Assembly (NCBI GenBank): GCA_010093605.1
Contig: MU004181.1
Coordinates: 1,550,001-1,614,000 of the forward strand
Reading direction: 5' to 3'
From: Lophium mytilinum
Lineage: Eukaryota > Ascomycota > Dothideomycetes > Mytilinidiales > Mytilinidiaceae
Length of the DNA stretch: 64,000 nucleotides
Both the position numbers and the translations under genes were made by a program. Position 1 is the stretch's first letter. Every line of letters begins with the position of its first letter. Positions 43,335 through 56,422 of this stretch are shown here, piece by piece. Below the pieces are notes generated by a model. It did no database searches, had not been told where the DNA came from, and saw only the letters and a program-made list of their open reading frames with translations.

Positions 43335-46300
43335 ATGGAGGTTGAGGGCCTCATTGAGGTCCCGGGCGAGGCCAACCCGCTGACCGAAGGGATCCTCTTC
43401 CTGATGCTGAAATCAGCTGCTTCTAATAACCCTCAGCAAATCCAGACGGGCACTAAACAGCTACAGACATGGGAGACCAAGAAAGGATTCTATCCGCTGT
43501 TGCAGGTATGCTTCTCTATGGACCAGTGATAAATTAGCGTACTAACTAGCGTCTAGACTGTGTTCATGGATAGCTATTTGCCCAAGGACATCCGATATCT
43601 GGCCATCATCCAGCTCAAGATCGGAATCGATAAATATTGGCGCAAATCAGCTTCCAAGTACGGATGCGAACCCCCAAATATGCTCCCCTAAACTAACAAT
43701 CTCAAGTGCGATATCCAAAGAAGACAAGGCTGTCATACGAACACGCCTCCTCCAAAGCGGCATCAACGAGGCAGACCAGCGTTTAGCTCTGCAAAATGCA
43801 TTGGTCGTTGCAAAAATCGCGAGATTCGAGTACCCTAATGAGTGGTGCGTATTCATTCTGTCCTGAACTTCCATTTCTGACTTCTCTTCAGGCCAGATGC
43901 TATCACGAGCATTATACAGATTCTCCGCTCCGCTTCCCTTCCTGGCGCAAACCGACTCTACCTACCACGAGCGCTCCTTATCCTACTCCACATCATCAAA
44001 GAGCTATCCACTGGGCGCTTGATGAGAACACGAGCAAGTCTGCAGTCCGTGACGCCTGAGATCTTCTCAGTCCTTGGCCAGGTCTACGTTCAGAAAGTAC
44101 AGAGATGGCAGGCGTTTCTACGAGACGGAGGAGATGATGAGGGCGGTGCCCTAGAAGATATTGAGCACAGCCTGCTCGCTCTCAAGCTCATCCGCCGTAT
44201 ACTAATCACAGGCTACGAGTTTCCCAACAGAGACTCGGATGTCCCTGAGTTCTGGAGCGTCATCCGCGCTCAATTTGGTGACTTTTTGACTATCGCGACA
44301 CACGAAAACTCACCCCTGTCACCAGACGTCCAACAGCTAGTAGAGAAACATCTTATGCAGCTATCTAAGCTGCATCTACAGATGGCGCAGCTTCATCCAC
44401 AAGCTTTTGTGCTTCTTCCAGACACACTCAACCTGGTCCGCGATTACTGGAGCCTTATTTCCAAATTAGGAGAGACATATGGCTCTAAATCGCCGGACGT
44501 GAGTAAGATTGGGACGGACGGCGACGAGCAAGATGAGGCCCCTTTGCTTGAGCGCCTCGCTTTGAAAGGGCTTCTGCTCATCCGGGCTTGCCTGAAAATG
44601 GTCTTCTATCCGGCTCAAGTGTTCAGATACAAGCACCCCCAAGAAAAGGAGGAGAGAACGCATGCCATACAGTACGTGAAAACGGAGCTCTTCACCGAAG
44701 AGCTTGTGAGAGACATGATGTCTGTAATCGTCTCTCGATACTTCGTGTTTCGTCCCAGTGATCTACGAATGTGGGAAGAGGAGCCAGATGAGTGGGAAAA
44801 GATGGAGGAAGGAGGAGAGGACTACGAGTTCTCGATAAGGCCATGCTCGGAGAAACTCTTCTTAGACTTGGCCAAAAATTTCAAAGATATACTCATTCAA
44901 CCACTCCTACAGGTCTTCTACTCTGTGGCTAGTGAGTTCGCACTCACAACCACTAAGACAGTCAGTTACTAACTTGTTCATAGCTCCTGACAATGAGGAC
45001 ATCCTCTTCAAAGACTCCGTCTACACCGCTGTTGGTCTTGCAGCAGACGTGTTACACGACCAATTAGATTTCGATGCCTTCATATCCTCGACGCTGATTC
45101 CAGAGATTCAGAAGCAAAAACCAGGCTACAACATCCTCCGTCGACGAATTTCGATACTCATCGGCCACTGGATCTCTATCAAAGTCTCTGATCAGAACAA
45201 GCCCCTGGTCTATCAAATAATCCAGCATCTACTAGACAAGAGCGACCCCCTCAATGACCAAGTGGTTCGCGTCACTGCTGGCAGGCAGCTCAAGAACATT
45301 GCCGATGAGTGGGAATTCAAAGCAGTCAACTTCCTCCCCTACGCCCCAGATACACTGAGTCGGTTGATGGCCTTGATAACAGAGGTCGAGCTTCCCGAAA
45401 CAAAGATGGCCCTACTCAATACAATCAGCAGCATAGTGGAACGTCTAGAACATAACGTAAGCCAAAACATAGATGCTATCTTCCTGATAACTAATTCAAG
45501 ATAGATCACACCGTATGCTGATAACATCATCTCCTTGTTGCCCCCACTGTGGGAGCAATCTGGCGCAGAACATCTCATGAAGCAAGCCATCCTGACCATG
45601 CTCTGCCGCCTCACGAACGCCATGAAGGCCGACTCGCGCAAGTACCACTCATCTTTCCTTCCCATAATCCGCAACGCGATCGATCCGAGTTCCGATACCC
45701 AAGTCTATCTCCTGGAAGACGCCCTTGATCTCTGGTCTTCTATTCTTGCCCAAACGCCATCTGCTCCAGAGCCGACCCCGCCTGAGCTTTTAGAACTCCT
45801 CCCACACCTGTTGCCTCTCTACAGCCAAGGCACAGACATTCTCCGGAAAGTCCTCGAGATCACCGAGGCATATCTTCTCCTCGCGCCAGCTTCCGTTCTG
45901 GCGGACTCCTTCCGGAGACCTCTCCTGACCGAGCTCACCTCCCTACTCGGTAGCCTAAAACCCGACGCCAACGGCACCGTCACGCATCTCATGGAACTCT
46001 TCGTCCGCGGCGCAGACGGCTTCGGCGGCGAAAACGCGGTCCAATTCCTCGTCGGCGACATCATAAGCTCCGGCTTCTTCGCCAAAGTCATGGAAGGCCT
46101 GAACGGAGCCTGGCACGCGCACCAATCCCACGGCCCCAACCGACAGGTCCCCGATCATGCCGTCGACGGCGTTGTGGAGACAGACTATCTCTCCGTCCTC
46201 GCTCGCATCGGACTCGCATCCCCTCGCGTCCTCGTCGAGGCCGTGGCTACGGTCGGCGGCGGGCTGGAGCCCACGTTGAACTGGCTGCTGGAGGAGTGGT

Positions 46301-46807
46301 TCAGCCACGTCGAGAACATGGGCGATCCGCCGAACCGGAAACTAACCTGCTTGACACTGACGCGACTGCTAGAGACGGGGCAGCCGTGGATTCTGGGACG
46401 ACTGCAGAGCTTGATGGCTGTGTGGACGGATGTTGTGCGGGAGTTGACGGACGAGGATGAGGATAAGTCGAAAGAGTATGTTGCTCCCCTTTTTCCAAAC
46501 TATTTTTCCGCATCAGAGCCTTCCTTTCGAAACATCTTCGCTAACCACTGTAACTAGCTTCCTCCTCTGGGACGACCAACCCGCCGCCAACACCCTCCCA
46601 ACCGACCCCGAAGCCCCCGAGGACGTGCGCCGCCGCAACCTGATCTACTCGGACCCCGTGCATCGCATCAACCTAATCTCGTTCCTGCGAGAACACTTGC
46701 AGGCGGCTATCGAGGCAGCGGGAGGGATGCAGCAGTTCCAGCACGAGTGGTTGGAGCGCGTGGATAGGGACGTCGTCAAGGGCTTCGGCGAGCTGGGCAT
46801 CTTGTAG
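43335..46807 (+). CDS. KAP120: Importin-beta family karyopherin Kap120 (importin-11 type)
   Basis: Nuclear transport receptor; yeast Kap120 imports ribosome-assembly and other cargoes through the nuclear pore, driven by RanGTP. Seven exons: 43335-43505, 43557-43657, 43707-43844, 43892-44931, 44984-45456, 45505-46475, 46558-46807; 1047 residues, as expected. The N-terminus has the importin-beta N-terminal (Ran-binding) domain: the QTGTKQLQTWE helix, then FMDSYLPKDIRYLAIIQLKIG and YWRKSA. Helical HEAT-type repeats fill the remainder, with GHWISIKVS, RVTAGRQLKNIADEWEF and a conserved LLWDDQPAANTLPTDPE segment near the C-terminus. Every intron is GT-AG and the phases fit exactly across all six junctions, which makes this one of the firmest multi-exon models in the window. 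Confidence 0.94.
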
Positions 46808-47842
46808 GTTTTGATGGCGAAAGGGAGCAAGGTTGCAGGTTAGATAACGGACTTGCGACAAGTTTGTAGCCTGGGTACCATACCTTCTACGGACGAACGG
46901 TGTGGTGGTGGAGAGCTAGGTAATGCAGTGCGACCGAAACCGAAACCCAGCAGCTTCAAATGCAATGCTGGAATTCCATATCCGGATATACCTTTTGTTG
47001 ACCAGCGTGAGCGGTTACGGTGCTTGATAAGAACTTTGCATGACTGGAGATGTTGCTAACCTGCCCCACCCCCCGCCTGCCGCACAGGATTCCTTTTCGC
47101 TGTCCTCAAGTCAAGACCAGGCTGAGTGCCATAACTGGCAACCGACAAAAGTGTTTCCGTAGGGCGGCGCGGGAGAAAAGCCATGGTTGGTGAAGTCGCC
47201 AAGCCACTTTTGGTAGGTTTGGTAATACCCGAGCACTCCTGATGTGCGAGTTTTTCTTATGTTTGTTTGTTTGATATCTTTTGTGAACTAGAAAGGGGTT
47301 AGATTTGAAAAAAAAAATTGAAATTCAGCGTTGCTGCCAATTCGGTAGCGAGCGCCCGTTAGTGGTGGTTTCGCATCCGTGAAGTAACTCAAGCTTGGCA
47401 TGTCATGAGCTTTAAGGGTGTGAATCACGTGCATATCTAAGAGACAACCCTATGTGGTGGTGAGAGGGGAAATGAAGACAATGTCAAGAGCAAAGGCACA
47501 TGAACGGAATAGGTGAAATTTGGATTGAGAGCTAGAGGAATTTGAAGTTGCGATTGCGGGTATATGAAGCTATCTGATGGAGCTCTGGCAGTGTAGGGAA
47601 GTGGATGAAGAGGGTATCAAAAGCGTGAGCGTGTTGTTTAGGTGCATTTACGAATCAGATGTCAGGCCATCGCGGCTGCCGATGTACCGGGTCATGCGAG
47701 ACATTAAGAGGATTGGAGGGGAGCGCGAACGCGGACAGTAAAGATTCAAGCCCAGGGCGGTAAATCAGAACGTGAAAAGGTGTATAGATGGTAATAGGAT
47801 TTAGACGATTGGATGACGCGGCTGGTGGGCCAGCTGTAAACA
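46808..47842. other. Intergenic spacer between convergent genes
   Basis: About 1 kb between convergent KAP120 and the Zn2Cys6 gene. A run of ten A at 47308-47317. Nothing else recognised. Confidence 0.5.
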
Positions 47843-50701
47843 TTAGCTCCCTTGCCTAGTTTGGTTCCCTTGGAAAAGAAATCCCGGATATTCCTGGAAG
47901 TAGCTAGACGGCACTTGAGTCCCTTCGCTGACCGTAGCACTTGTTCCTGGCGCTTGATTCTGGTTGCTAAACATGTGGCCAAAATCCTGCTGCATTTCCC
48001 GAGGGTCCATGAATTGGGCCTGGACGTCGAACACGGGACTCGTGGCACCAAAAGGCCGCGGATGGAGACCTGGCGATTCAAACGGCGTAGTGAACTGCGG
48101 AAACTCAAATCCAGGCTGCACGTAGCCAGCATGACTCTGCATTTCGAAGAGCGGGTCCGGGAACAGGTTTTCAATGCCGCCAGCATTGGTGATCATATCT
48201 TGAAAGATGTTTTCGGCGGCACTAGCTGCCTCCTCTTCTTGCTCCACACCCAGCATGTCAGCAACGGTCATGTCGAGCTGCGGCGCTAGGTTCTGTACAA
48301 CAGCAACGATGAGCCTGTACCCGCGGTAGGCGAGCGGGTCATTCATGCCCATTGCCTTGAGCCATCGGATGAGTTTTTGGAGGTGCTGCAGAATATCTTT
48401 CTTTTCTCCTGCACCGGGGGCGTGGTGAGTGCGGTGGTATAGCTCCAAGAGGAAAATGGTGACTGCTTGCATCATGTTGTGAACGACAAACCACCAAGGG
48501 CCGTTTTTGTACGGGAAGGTGGGATCGACGTGTTTAGGGAAGAGATTGGCAATCTGCTTGGCTGCTAGAATGCACAGAGATGCAGCGTATTGGTTGAACT
48601 TGTCCGACTGCTCGGTTTGATCCAGAATGCGGATATCGAGTCGACAGACACAAGGGCGAGTGATGATTATGAAGGCACTCCAGTACATCAGCGTCAATAT
48701 GCGAGTCTCGCGCTGGAATTCGGCTCCAACCCTGAATGGATCAGCGGTGAAAGGTTGCGGCAGGTTCTTGGCCCAATGGTCGAGCTCGTCTTTTAGATGC
48801 TTCATGGTGTTTTGCGTGTCCTCCCAGGACTTGGTTACAGTGTTCGCCGAGTAGAGATGTCTTACGGCCTTGTGGGTGATAACGGACACCTGCGTCGTTG
48901 CGCGGAAGAAGATACCTGCGGGGTGTGAGTTGACTTCGGGCATATATATCAGGAAGTACTAACTTTTCGGATGCGCCTGTGCGGTCAGTGTTGAGTGTGG
49001 GCTCCCTATGCTATGTTGATCGAACCATTGCTGCAGTAGTTCCATTCCGTCGTCGTCGTCCATTGCGCTCTCATCAAGAGGTACTGGAAGGAAGATAGAG
49101 CAGTCTTCATCTGCGATCACGCTCGGACGGCCGGAAATGGTGCATATCAGGCGTTCTAAAGTATAGAGAGACCACCAAACCCGAACTCTGGCTTCCTTTA
49201 TCCTAACATCTGTGACAGGGTCTTCGTTTCGTACGTGTAAACCGAGGGTGTAAGCAAGGCGAACAGTGAGACCTAAATATTAGTTAAGTAGTGAACCGAG
49301 TAATTTTGATTCTTTCGAATAGCATAGAGTCTTTAGACTGACCCATAGTGTTAGAAGCTCTACACGGCCATTAGTACGAGTGATTTAGTCTGCGAATCCA
49401 GTCACATACCTCGATACCTGTCCGATTGAGAAGAGGTAAAAGCTAAGTAAGCCCAAGATTCGAACGCGTTCCAGGTCTGGATGAGCGATGAATGTGCTTT
49501 CAGTAATACCAAGTTTGCGAGCCTTGGTACTATACCTCAAATGGTCATGCTCGCCGACATGAAGGTCGCCATTCGCCAGATAGGAGAACTTGGCGCCAAT
49601 TGCAAATACCAGATTGAGCGTGGCCAGCATCTTGAATGAGTTTCGGTTCTGTTGGGCTGACTCGCTGAAGATAGAGTTGAAGTCCAAGTCGATTTCGTTT
49701 CTCGAAAGGATTGGGAAGGATTGATGAACAGTGCTCATATAACAGTAATAGAGATGCTTGGCCAAGTGTGGCGCGGGCAGGTAAAAAGGGTCCTCAACAG
49801 ATATGTCAACAGACTCATCGTCCATGAAGTAGGTCGACTGGCTGATTGATTCTTGGGCATCGTCAGAATACGCACTACGACGCAAGCGTCCAGCTGTGAC
49901 TCTCGCTGCAGAAGATGCGTCATCGTCGCCTGGAGGACCGAAGGTGTGGGGAATTTGAGTACTGAGTCCTTTGTCTTTTAGGTCAATTTGTAGTTTGAGG
50001 CGCCGAATCCACTGGATTACCGATGACTTGCCAATGAAACCAGTGGCTCTTGATTTTGTATCACGTATTAAATCTTCTTCTAGTACGTCTAAAGACTCGT
50101 TTGAGCCTGCATCAGCGGTTATCATGGATTCTCCACGCTTGTCATCATTCACCAGTCTCGAGAGAGCATTTGTGTCAGTCGTCGGAGGTGATAGCTTTGC
50201 TCTTTTGTTAGGCGGTGAAGATGTCTGAAGCTGTTCTTCGGCCTCGGCATCCTGGAGCAAATTAGCCCGCTACCGGGATCTCAGAGAGGATAAGCAATCG
50301 TACATCAAGAATAGCTTGGATTCGCTCTTGATCATGAGAGCTCTGACGAGCCCTCAGGTCTTCTAAAAGACTAAGAGCCCCTTCTAGCCGACTCGTGGCA
50401 CTGGTATTTGATCAGTCTACATCAGTCAAGAGGCGCGAGAGGAGACGAACACATGCAACTTGTCTCTGCGAGGTGGCGGATATTTGCAGAGGATGTCCAA
50501 CTTAGTGCAGTACACGCACTTGGGCAAGTCGCCGCTGCATTTGACCTTCCTCCTGCGGCAATTGATACACGCAAGTTCGGTACGAGATCGATCGCCTTGG
50601 GAGGTTTTGCTTGCAGCACCCCCGCTGCTAGAAGATTTGGGGGCAAGGAGACGAGGGATCGCAATCTTTCCGTGCGACAGCGGATTATGGGGGTGAGACA
50701 T
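47843..50701 (-). CDS. Zn2Cys6 transcription factor with fungal-specific TF domain
   Basis: Six exons: 50701-50460, 50400-50304, 50251-49410, 49359-49343, 49272-48964, 48915-47843; 859 residues. The DNA-binding binuclear zinc cluster is ACINCRRRKVKCSGDLPKC followed by VYCTKLDILC (C-x2-C-x6-C-x6-C-x2-C-x6-C). Next come a linker, a predicted coiled-coil (SRLEGALSLLEDLRARQ) and the fungal-specific transcription-factor domain (YCYMSTVHQSFPILS, GLTVRLAYTLGLH, RRVWWSLYTLER-like, ISGRPSVI). Exon 4 is a 17-nt micro-exon that completes RASNTMG. The first intron needs a weak GTTGCA donor, the least certain junction. An in-frame ATG at 50740 would add 13 residues; 50701 has the better context (ACCATGT). 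The target pathway is not deducible. Confidence 0.85.
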
Positions 50702-52554
50702 GGTGCGGTTTTGAGTAGAGTCCCGATGAATAGCCGGCATATAGAGAAAGCGCCTGAATACGTTGTAATCGCGGTTAAGATGACTCGGTACGGCCGACGT
50801 AGATGGCTGACGGTTCGTGACTGAGACAGAGGGTTGACGTGGACAGACGTTCCAGTCAAAGCAAGAAGAAGAAGTTGAACCAGAGTAGTGGGGAGAAATG
50901 AAGGGTGGTGCAATATAGTCCCCTTTACCGCCTCATGCACTATCTCTTCATTCAGATGCCTCTACGGGCACGGCTTGCTCAGGGGCACGTCGAGTGCGGA
51001 CGTGGATGTGGCACGGATTGCAGTCGAATTATGCTACTCGTGAGGGAGCAGGCATCGAAGTGCGGTTTCCAGGATTGCAGAGGGGCGTTTCTGTGGCAGC
51101 GATCGCGAACTCAGGGCGGGATGGAGACGATGAATGGCGTGAACAGTGGCGACCTTGACACACTGAGGCTTGTGGAGAGAACGGGCCGACGTCTCAGCTT
51201 CGGCAGCGGCTGGCACAGTCAGAGCCTGAGCGGATCGTCCTTCAATGGGCTTAGTTGGGCGGCGATGCAAAGGCTGGAGCATGGCAGGCGCGGCGTAGGC
51301 AGGCCATGTAGGATGGGAAGTTGGTGCTGGGACGCAGTACTAGGGGCACATAGTGTACCCTATGGCAATGCCACTTCGAGTGCTCACGCTCACCTGATAT
51401 GAAGATGCATTTGTAAAGCGTCTGGTCTGTCTGGATGCAGTCTGACAGCTTCTCGGTCAAGGGATGTGAGTTTGGTTGGTAATAGGCTTGAATGTTGGCA
51501 GAGATGCAGCATGGGCGCAGTGTCTGGGCATAGTAGCTTAGGACGAGGCACCGGTTGGCTGCCAGGTGCCCACTACAACGCACAGCCGTCTATATGTATT
51601 TTGTCGTCGTCGCGAGGTCTGGTCGGACTTGATTCCGGCACCGCGGGCTAGAAGACTCGTAGCTCGGTTGAGGAGAACAACGGCCAATCCGTCGACAAGG
51701 CTGAGGAGGCGGCTTTGTTGTCTCCCGGGTTGCAAAGGTGCATCGAAGGCTCCTTGAAATGTCGAATATCAAGTTTTCTACAGTTTAGGGAGCCCTCGAC
51801 GCATCTTCCCAGGCCCGTTTCAGAGTGTCCACTGGCCACGTTGCCAAGAGTATACAAAGCCAGGCTTGAAAGTGGACTGTGGCATCGTACTGGTAGGAAT
51901 TATTCCAGTACCAGACACTTAACTAGATGCGGTTAACTGCTGCGCTTGATATAGAATACTGAAGTGTGACCATCCAAGCCCACTGCTCTACTCGGGCAGC
52001 GTACGTCAAGTGGGACATACCGTGCAAACATCCACAACTGCCGTAAAACCAAATAGACTGATGCTTGCGAACCTATTTTCGAATGGAAACCCAGCTTGAT
52101 GTGAGCAGAGTTGAAAGGCGGAAGATGCAGAGTTGATGATGATCCTGGCCAGGGGAACTCGGCGCTTTTCATCGTCATGCCACCCGTGCATTTACCTGCA
52201 CTGGGCCGAGGCACCTCCCCGCCGTTTACTCCACCATGAGGCTCCAGAAGAAATGCTCCACGCATGACCTCGAACCACCATCTGTTGCTTCAGCCGAAGT
52301 TACTGCTCTCACCCCACGTCTGCAGCGGCTCTCGCTGGTAGGCCAGAGCTATCCGGGTGTGCGCGTGTCCGAGAAGTATGCTTGTCCGAGATCACGGAGC
52401 TTACCCAGGTATAATTTATTCTGACTCACATCAGTCTTCTTCTACACAACCTCGACCTTTTGTAGTACTCCTATACATCCTCCTAGATCCAATCGACCAC
52501 TCCTATACATCCTCCTTAAATCTAATCGACCACTCCCCGCCCCAAGGCGTTGCA
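50702..52554. other. Long divergent spacer
   Basis: About 1.85 kb between the Zn2Cys6 gene (left) and CAB2 (right). Short ORFs only; the 66 codons directly upstream of CAB2 are open in frame but poor in coding character. No repeats or RNA genes recognised. Confidence 0.5.
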
Positions 52555-53694
52555 ATGGACGCCCAAAGCCCCGCCGAGGGCGCCGAAAGCTACTACTTCA
52601 CGCACAACCCACCCCCAAAGTCCCTCCAATCCAACGTCACCCTCGCGCGCGAATTCATCCACCGCCACGCCGAAGAAGGCCGGCGCGTCGTGCTCGTCAC
52701 CTCGGGCGGGACCACGGTGCCGCTCGAGACGCAAACGGTGCGCTACATCGACAACTTCTCCGCTGGCACGCGCGGCGCGACCTCCGCCGAGTACTTCCTC
52801 GAGGAAGGCTACGCCGTCATCTTCCTGCACCGCCAGTTCTCGCTGCTGCCCTACTCGCGCCACTACTCGCACAACACGCGCAGCTTCCTCGACTTCATGA
52901 AGGAGGACAACGGCCGCGTCGTCGTCGACGAGCAGCACCAACAGGAGATGCTGCGCGTGCTGCGCCAGTACGAGGCCGCCCAGCGCGACAATAAATTGCT
53001 GATCCTGAGCTTCGTCACCATCACCGAGTACGTGTGGGAGCTGCGCGAGGTGGCCAAGCTCATGCGCCCGCTGGGGCCGAACGCCCTGTTCTACCTCGCG
53101 GCTGCCGTTTCCGACTTCTTCGTCCCCCACGACCGCATGGTTGAGCATAAGATTCAGTCGACGGAGAAGTTCAATGCGGATAGTAGTGCCAACACAACTC
53201 CTGGCGGGAAACTGCCCGCGGCACGCACCGAGGGGCGCAGTCTGATCATCGATCTGGAGCCCGTGCCCAAGTTCCTCAAGCAGCTGGTGGACGGCTGGGC
53301 GCCCGAGGGCATGATTGTGAGCTTCAAGCTGGAGACGGACCCGTCAATCCTCGTCAAGAAGGCGCAGTATTCGCTCGAGAGATACGCTCATCACTTGGTC
53401 ATTGGTAATCTGCTCATGACCCGGAAGTGGGAAGTCGTCTTTGTGTCAGAGATGGATGGCGAGAAATGGATACGTGTTCCTCGCAATCGGCGCACGAGGA
53501 GTATATCCGGCATTGAAGCGCTGATTGGCAAAGCAGCAGCGGCAGCAGCCGCAAAGGGACACTCTGCAGAGTCGCCTACGCTAACAGCAGAGGTTCTAGA
53601 AGGCGATCCAGCACAGGAGATCGAGTCTCTCATTATCCCAGCGGTCGCCGAGATGCACACCAAGATGATAGCCAAGGCGTCGAAGAAGAATTAA
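52555..53694 (+). CDS. CAB2: Phosphopantothenate--cysteine ligase
   Basis: Second step of coenzyme A synthesis from phosphopantothenate: ATP- or CTP-driven condensation with cysteine. Single exon of 379 residues. Family motifs: [19 protein letters not shown] followed by [19 protein letters not shown] (nucleotide-binding Rossmann start), [13 protein letters not shown] (substrate site), then [15 protein letters not shown] and LVIGNLL near the C-terminal half. These match the eukaryotic PPCS/Cab2 type, which stands alone without the decarboxylase domain fused in bacterial Dfp. The start ATG precedes a usual N-terminus; an open frame runs further upstream to 52357 but is low-complexity. GC at third positions is high in the first half. 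Confidence 0.95.
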   Translation: MDAQSPAEGAESYYFTHNPPPKSLQSNVTLAREFIHRHAEEGRRVVLVTSGGTTVPLETQTVRYIDNFSAGTRGATSAEYFLEEGYAVIFLHRQFSLLPYSRHYSHNTRSFLDFMKEDNGRVVVDEQHQQEMLRVLRQYEAAQRDNKLLILSFVTITEYVWELREVAKLMRPLGPNALFYLAAAVSDFFVPHDRMVEHKIQSTEKFNADSSANTTPGGKLPAARTEGRSLIIDLEPVPKFLKQLVDGWAPEGMIVSFKLETDPSILVKKAQYSLERYAHHLVIGNLLMTRKWEVVFVSEMDGEKWIRVPRNRRTRSISGIEALIGKAAAAAAAKGHSAESPTLTAEVLEGDPAQEIESLIIPAVAEMHTKMIAKASKKN

Positions 53695-54277
53695 AAGCAG
53701 ACAGCTCACTCCACTTCGGCATATATGGCGTCCACCCAACTGGTCTGGTCCTAAGACGTGGCTTGGTCATTTGAGTCTGCCATTTCCACAGTGCCTGGCC
53801 AGAAGTCTATCCATGCGCTCACCATCTTTTGAGGTGCTTTGACAGACTATAGAACTTCCGATGACGTTAAAATGGCTTAAAGACTGAATCAGAGAGGTTT
53901 CACACACGCACAGTGGGCCTAATTGGGTGCTTTAGCAAGTTATTACAGCTCTGGAAGAGTTCAACAGACGATATACCCAAACTTGTGTCCTAGTACTGTA
54001 CTATGTAGACTCAGGATCCTCAGGTTGGTCTTATAGCATTGGTTTATGCAGAATGCAAGACATGCGATGTGCTGGTCACTTTCGCAGCCGGAGCTTCTGC
54101 TGGTTGATTCTGATATCAGAATCAGGAGACGCGCAGTAAAGCCGCCGTTTCGGCCAGCCTGTGCGATTCTGTAGGCCGTCCTGAGACCCTTAGCAACCAC
54201 ACCAAGTTGCTCCCTTAGAGTAGATAGATTCAAAAGCATCGTTGCTGTGACGGTAGCAGGACCGACCGGCGACCCGC
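53695..54277. other. Intergenic spacer between convergent genes
   Basis: About 580 bases between CAB2 and IPI3 stops. No gene recognised. Confidence 0.45.
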
Positions 54278-56142
54278 TCAACCGTCATCGCCGTCGCTCT
54301 CTTCCTCATCCGCAGAACTCCTTTCTAGATCCCCCAAACCATCCTCGCTGCTATGGCTCTCTTCTCCCTCTTCCATAACCTCATCCTTGCCGCCGCGAAC
54401 CACCTTTTCCTTAGTATCACCCTCCTCATCGTCGGTAATTTCCTCGCTGTCGGCCATAACCTCATCGTCGTCACTACTTTCCTCCTCCTGATCACTCCCA
54501 TCTGTACCCGCCGCTGCATGGCCTTTTGGTTTTGCGAACAATCTCGCTCTTCTCCTTGCTTTTCTTGCCTCTCTCTTCGCTTCCAAATCCACCCAACTCC
54601 TCCTTTCCTGCTTCAGTTGTGTGATCTGCCCAAACGTAACCTTCTGTATCTCTTGCAACTTTTTGAACCTAACCTTCAACTCCTCGAGCTGCTCATTTGC
54701 AGTATGCGCAGCCTCTTCGCCGGGCGGCGCAAGCGGCAGGAAGTCCACAGACTTTGACGATGTGTGTTGCGACCCGCCATCCCAAGCCGCCAGCTCCGCC
54801 AGACCTTCATCCATCAACTCGTCGGGGAACGATGAATGTGTGAGCGCCTTTTCAAACAAGCTCAGCCCAGCCACTCCTCTCTCTGCCGTTGTGGCAGATA
54901 TAGTCGACGTATTCAGCCGGCCGGTCAATTGCACATTCATCGTATATAGTGCTGGTACGACCCCGACTGCACGGTCTCCATTTCCGGCTTCCGGCCTAGG
55001 TTTCACCACCGCTGGGATCTTGAACTTGGTTTCTTTTGTCTCTGGCCACCCTGTCGGCTCCAAGAAGCTTAGGTTGGTAACCGCGCCTGGCAGATTGCCA
55101 AGTGTCGAGGAGTATGCGCCCTTTGCGACATCCCAGGATGCAATCTTCCCGCTCTCATGGCCTGAAATCAGAGCAGTGCCGTCCCAATTCAATGAGATGG
55201 ACAGTGCAGGACCGAGGTTTTGGCTTGTGGCGTTGAAACGGGTACGTGGAGGAGGTTGAAGCGGACGATGAGCGTGCGTAGGATCGTGGAGGATGTTAGT
55301 AGCAGACGCAGATGCTACGGCATCTCCGGCGAAGAAGTCGATGGTCTGGATGCTGCCGTCTGCGTATGCGGCATGGACGGCGCGGTCTGCGGGGTCGAGA
55401 ACGAGCGCTTGTGGTGTGGCTTCTAGCAGATATGTCCGTAGCAGCGTTCCTGTCTGGTAGTTCCATACTATGGCAGAGTTGTCGGACGAGGCTGAGACGG
55501 CGATATTGGCGGAGCTGGTGCTGTGGCCAACTGCGAGGGCTGTGACGGGGCCGCGGTGGATAGAGAGTGTGTGTAGTGGTGCGCGAGAGGTATCTGGGGC
55601 GAAGGAGAGGAGGGCTGGTAGCGACCACACGTGGATCTGTGAGTCGGGAGAGCCGGAGAGGAAGAAATTGGAGGTTGGATCGACAGCGAGGCTTGTTACG
55701 CGCTGGAGATGCGATGGTGGTGTTGATACGAGTCGGCTGGTGCATATCTACTCATAAATTAATACATATGCCCTTGAACATGTACAGCTCATGGCGATAG
55801 TACCTCCCAAACTAATATCCTTCCCCCTTCTGTTCCGAGCAACAGCACGCTGTCCTCCGCTGCGAGCGCTAGACTGTGTATGCGCTCTTGAAACGGCACC
55901 AACAATTCCTGGTTCCCCTTCTCCCGGCTATATACGTGTACCACCGCCTTGTCTGCTTGCGCAGCAAATATGTGTGTTGCGCTCACGGCAATGCAGTTTC
56001 GTGGGGCGGCGCTCTTCTTGAAAGCTGCACGCTGGGCGGCCATGGGCTGGAACTCATGGACGAAGATGCCCACGTCTCTCGTGACGCCCGTATTCGGCCT
56101 CGAGGGGGCTGCAATCGCAGCAACAAACTGTTCGGTGAGCAT
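54278..56142 (-). CDS. IPI3: WD40 protein Ipi3 of the Rix1 complex
   Basis: Ipi3 (human WDR18) works with Rix1 and Ipi1 on pre-60S particles, in ITS2 processing and Rea1-dependent remodelling, and also has a reported role in pre-replicative complexes. Two exons, 56142-55804 and 55747-54278, joined by a 56-nt intron; 602 residues. WD-type repeats are visible: SLALAAEDSVLLLGTEGGRI, VTSLAVDPTSNFFLSGSPDS, VTALAVGHSTSSANIAVSAS and LSISLNWDGTALISGHESGK. A C-terminal coiled-coil (EELKVRFKKLQEIQKVTFGQ) fits the Ipi3 dimer interface. The protein ends in a long acidic, phosphorylatable tail of about 90 residues, longer than in yeast. The start is shared with a divergent promoter facing the FSH gene. 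Confidence 0.9.
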
Positions 56143-56422
56143 GGCCGCGGTTGGTGTGGGATGGGTAGAGCTCCGGGAGCTGCTGCGAAAGTTCAGACGG
56201 GAAATAATTTTTGGAGAGTCCGAGCTCAGCCCTACAGAACGCCGACGTCAGCCTTGCCTTAAACCTGTGACTCCATCGCTCACACCACGCCCATTTGCAT
56301 CTCCGACAACCTATAAACACTTCATGCCACCCAATGGCCGCATAAACCAACTCCTGCATCACCTCCTCCGCCGAAAATCTCCACAAACCTCACCCCTCCA
56401 CCTCCTTCACGCCCCCTCCATC

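Noticed and set aside
52522-53148. 208-codon antisense ORF opposite CAB2
   Set aside because: It is a shadow created by GC-rich third positions of CAB2; no motif, and the sense protein is certain.
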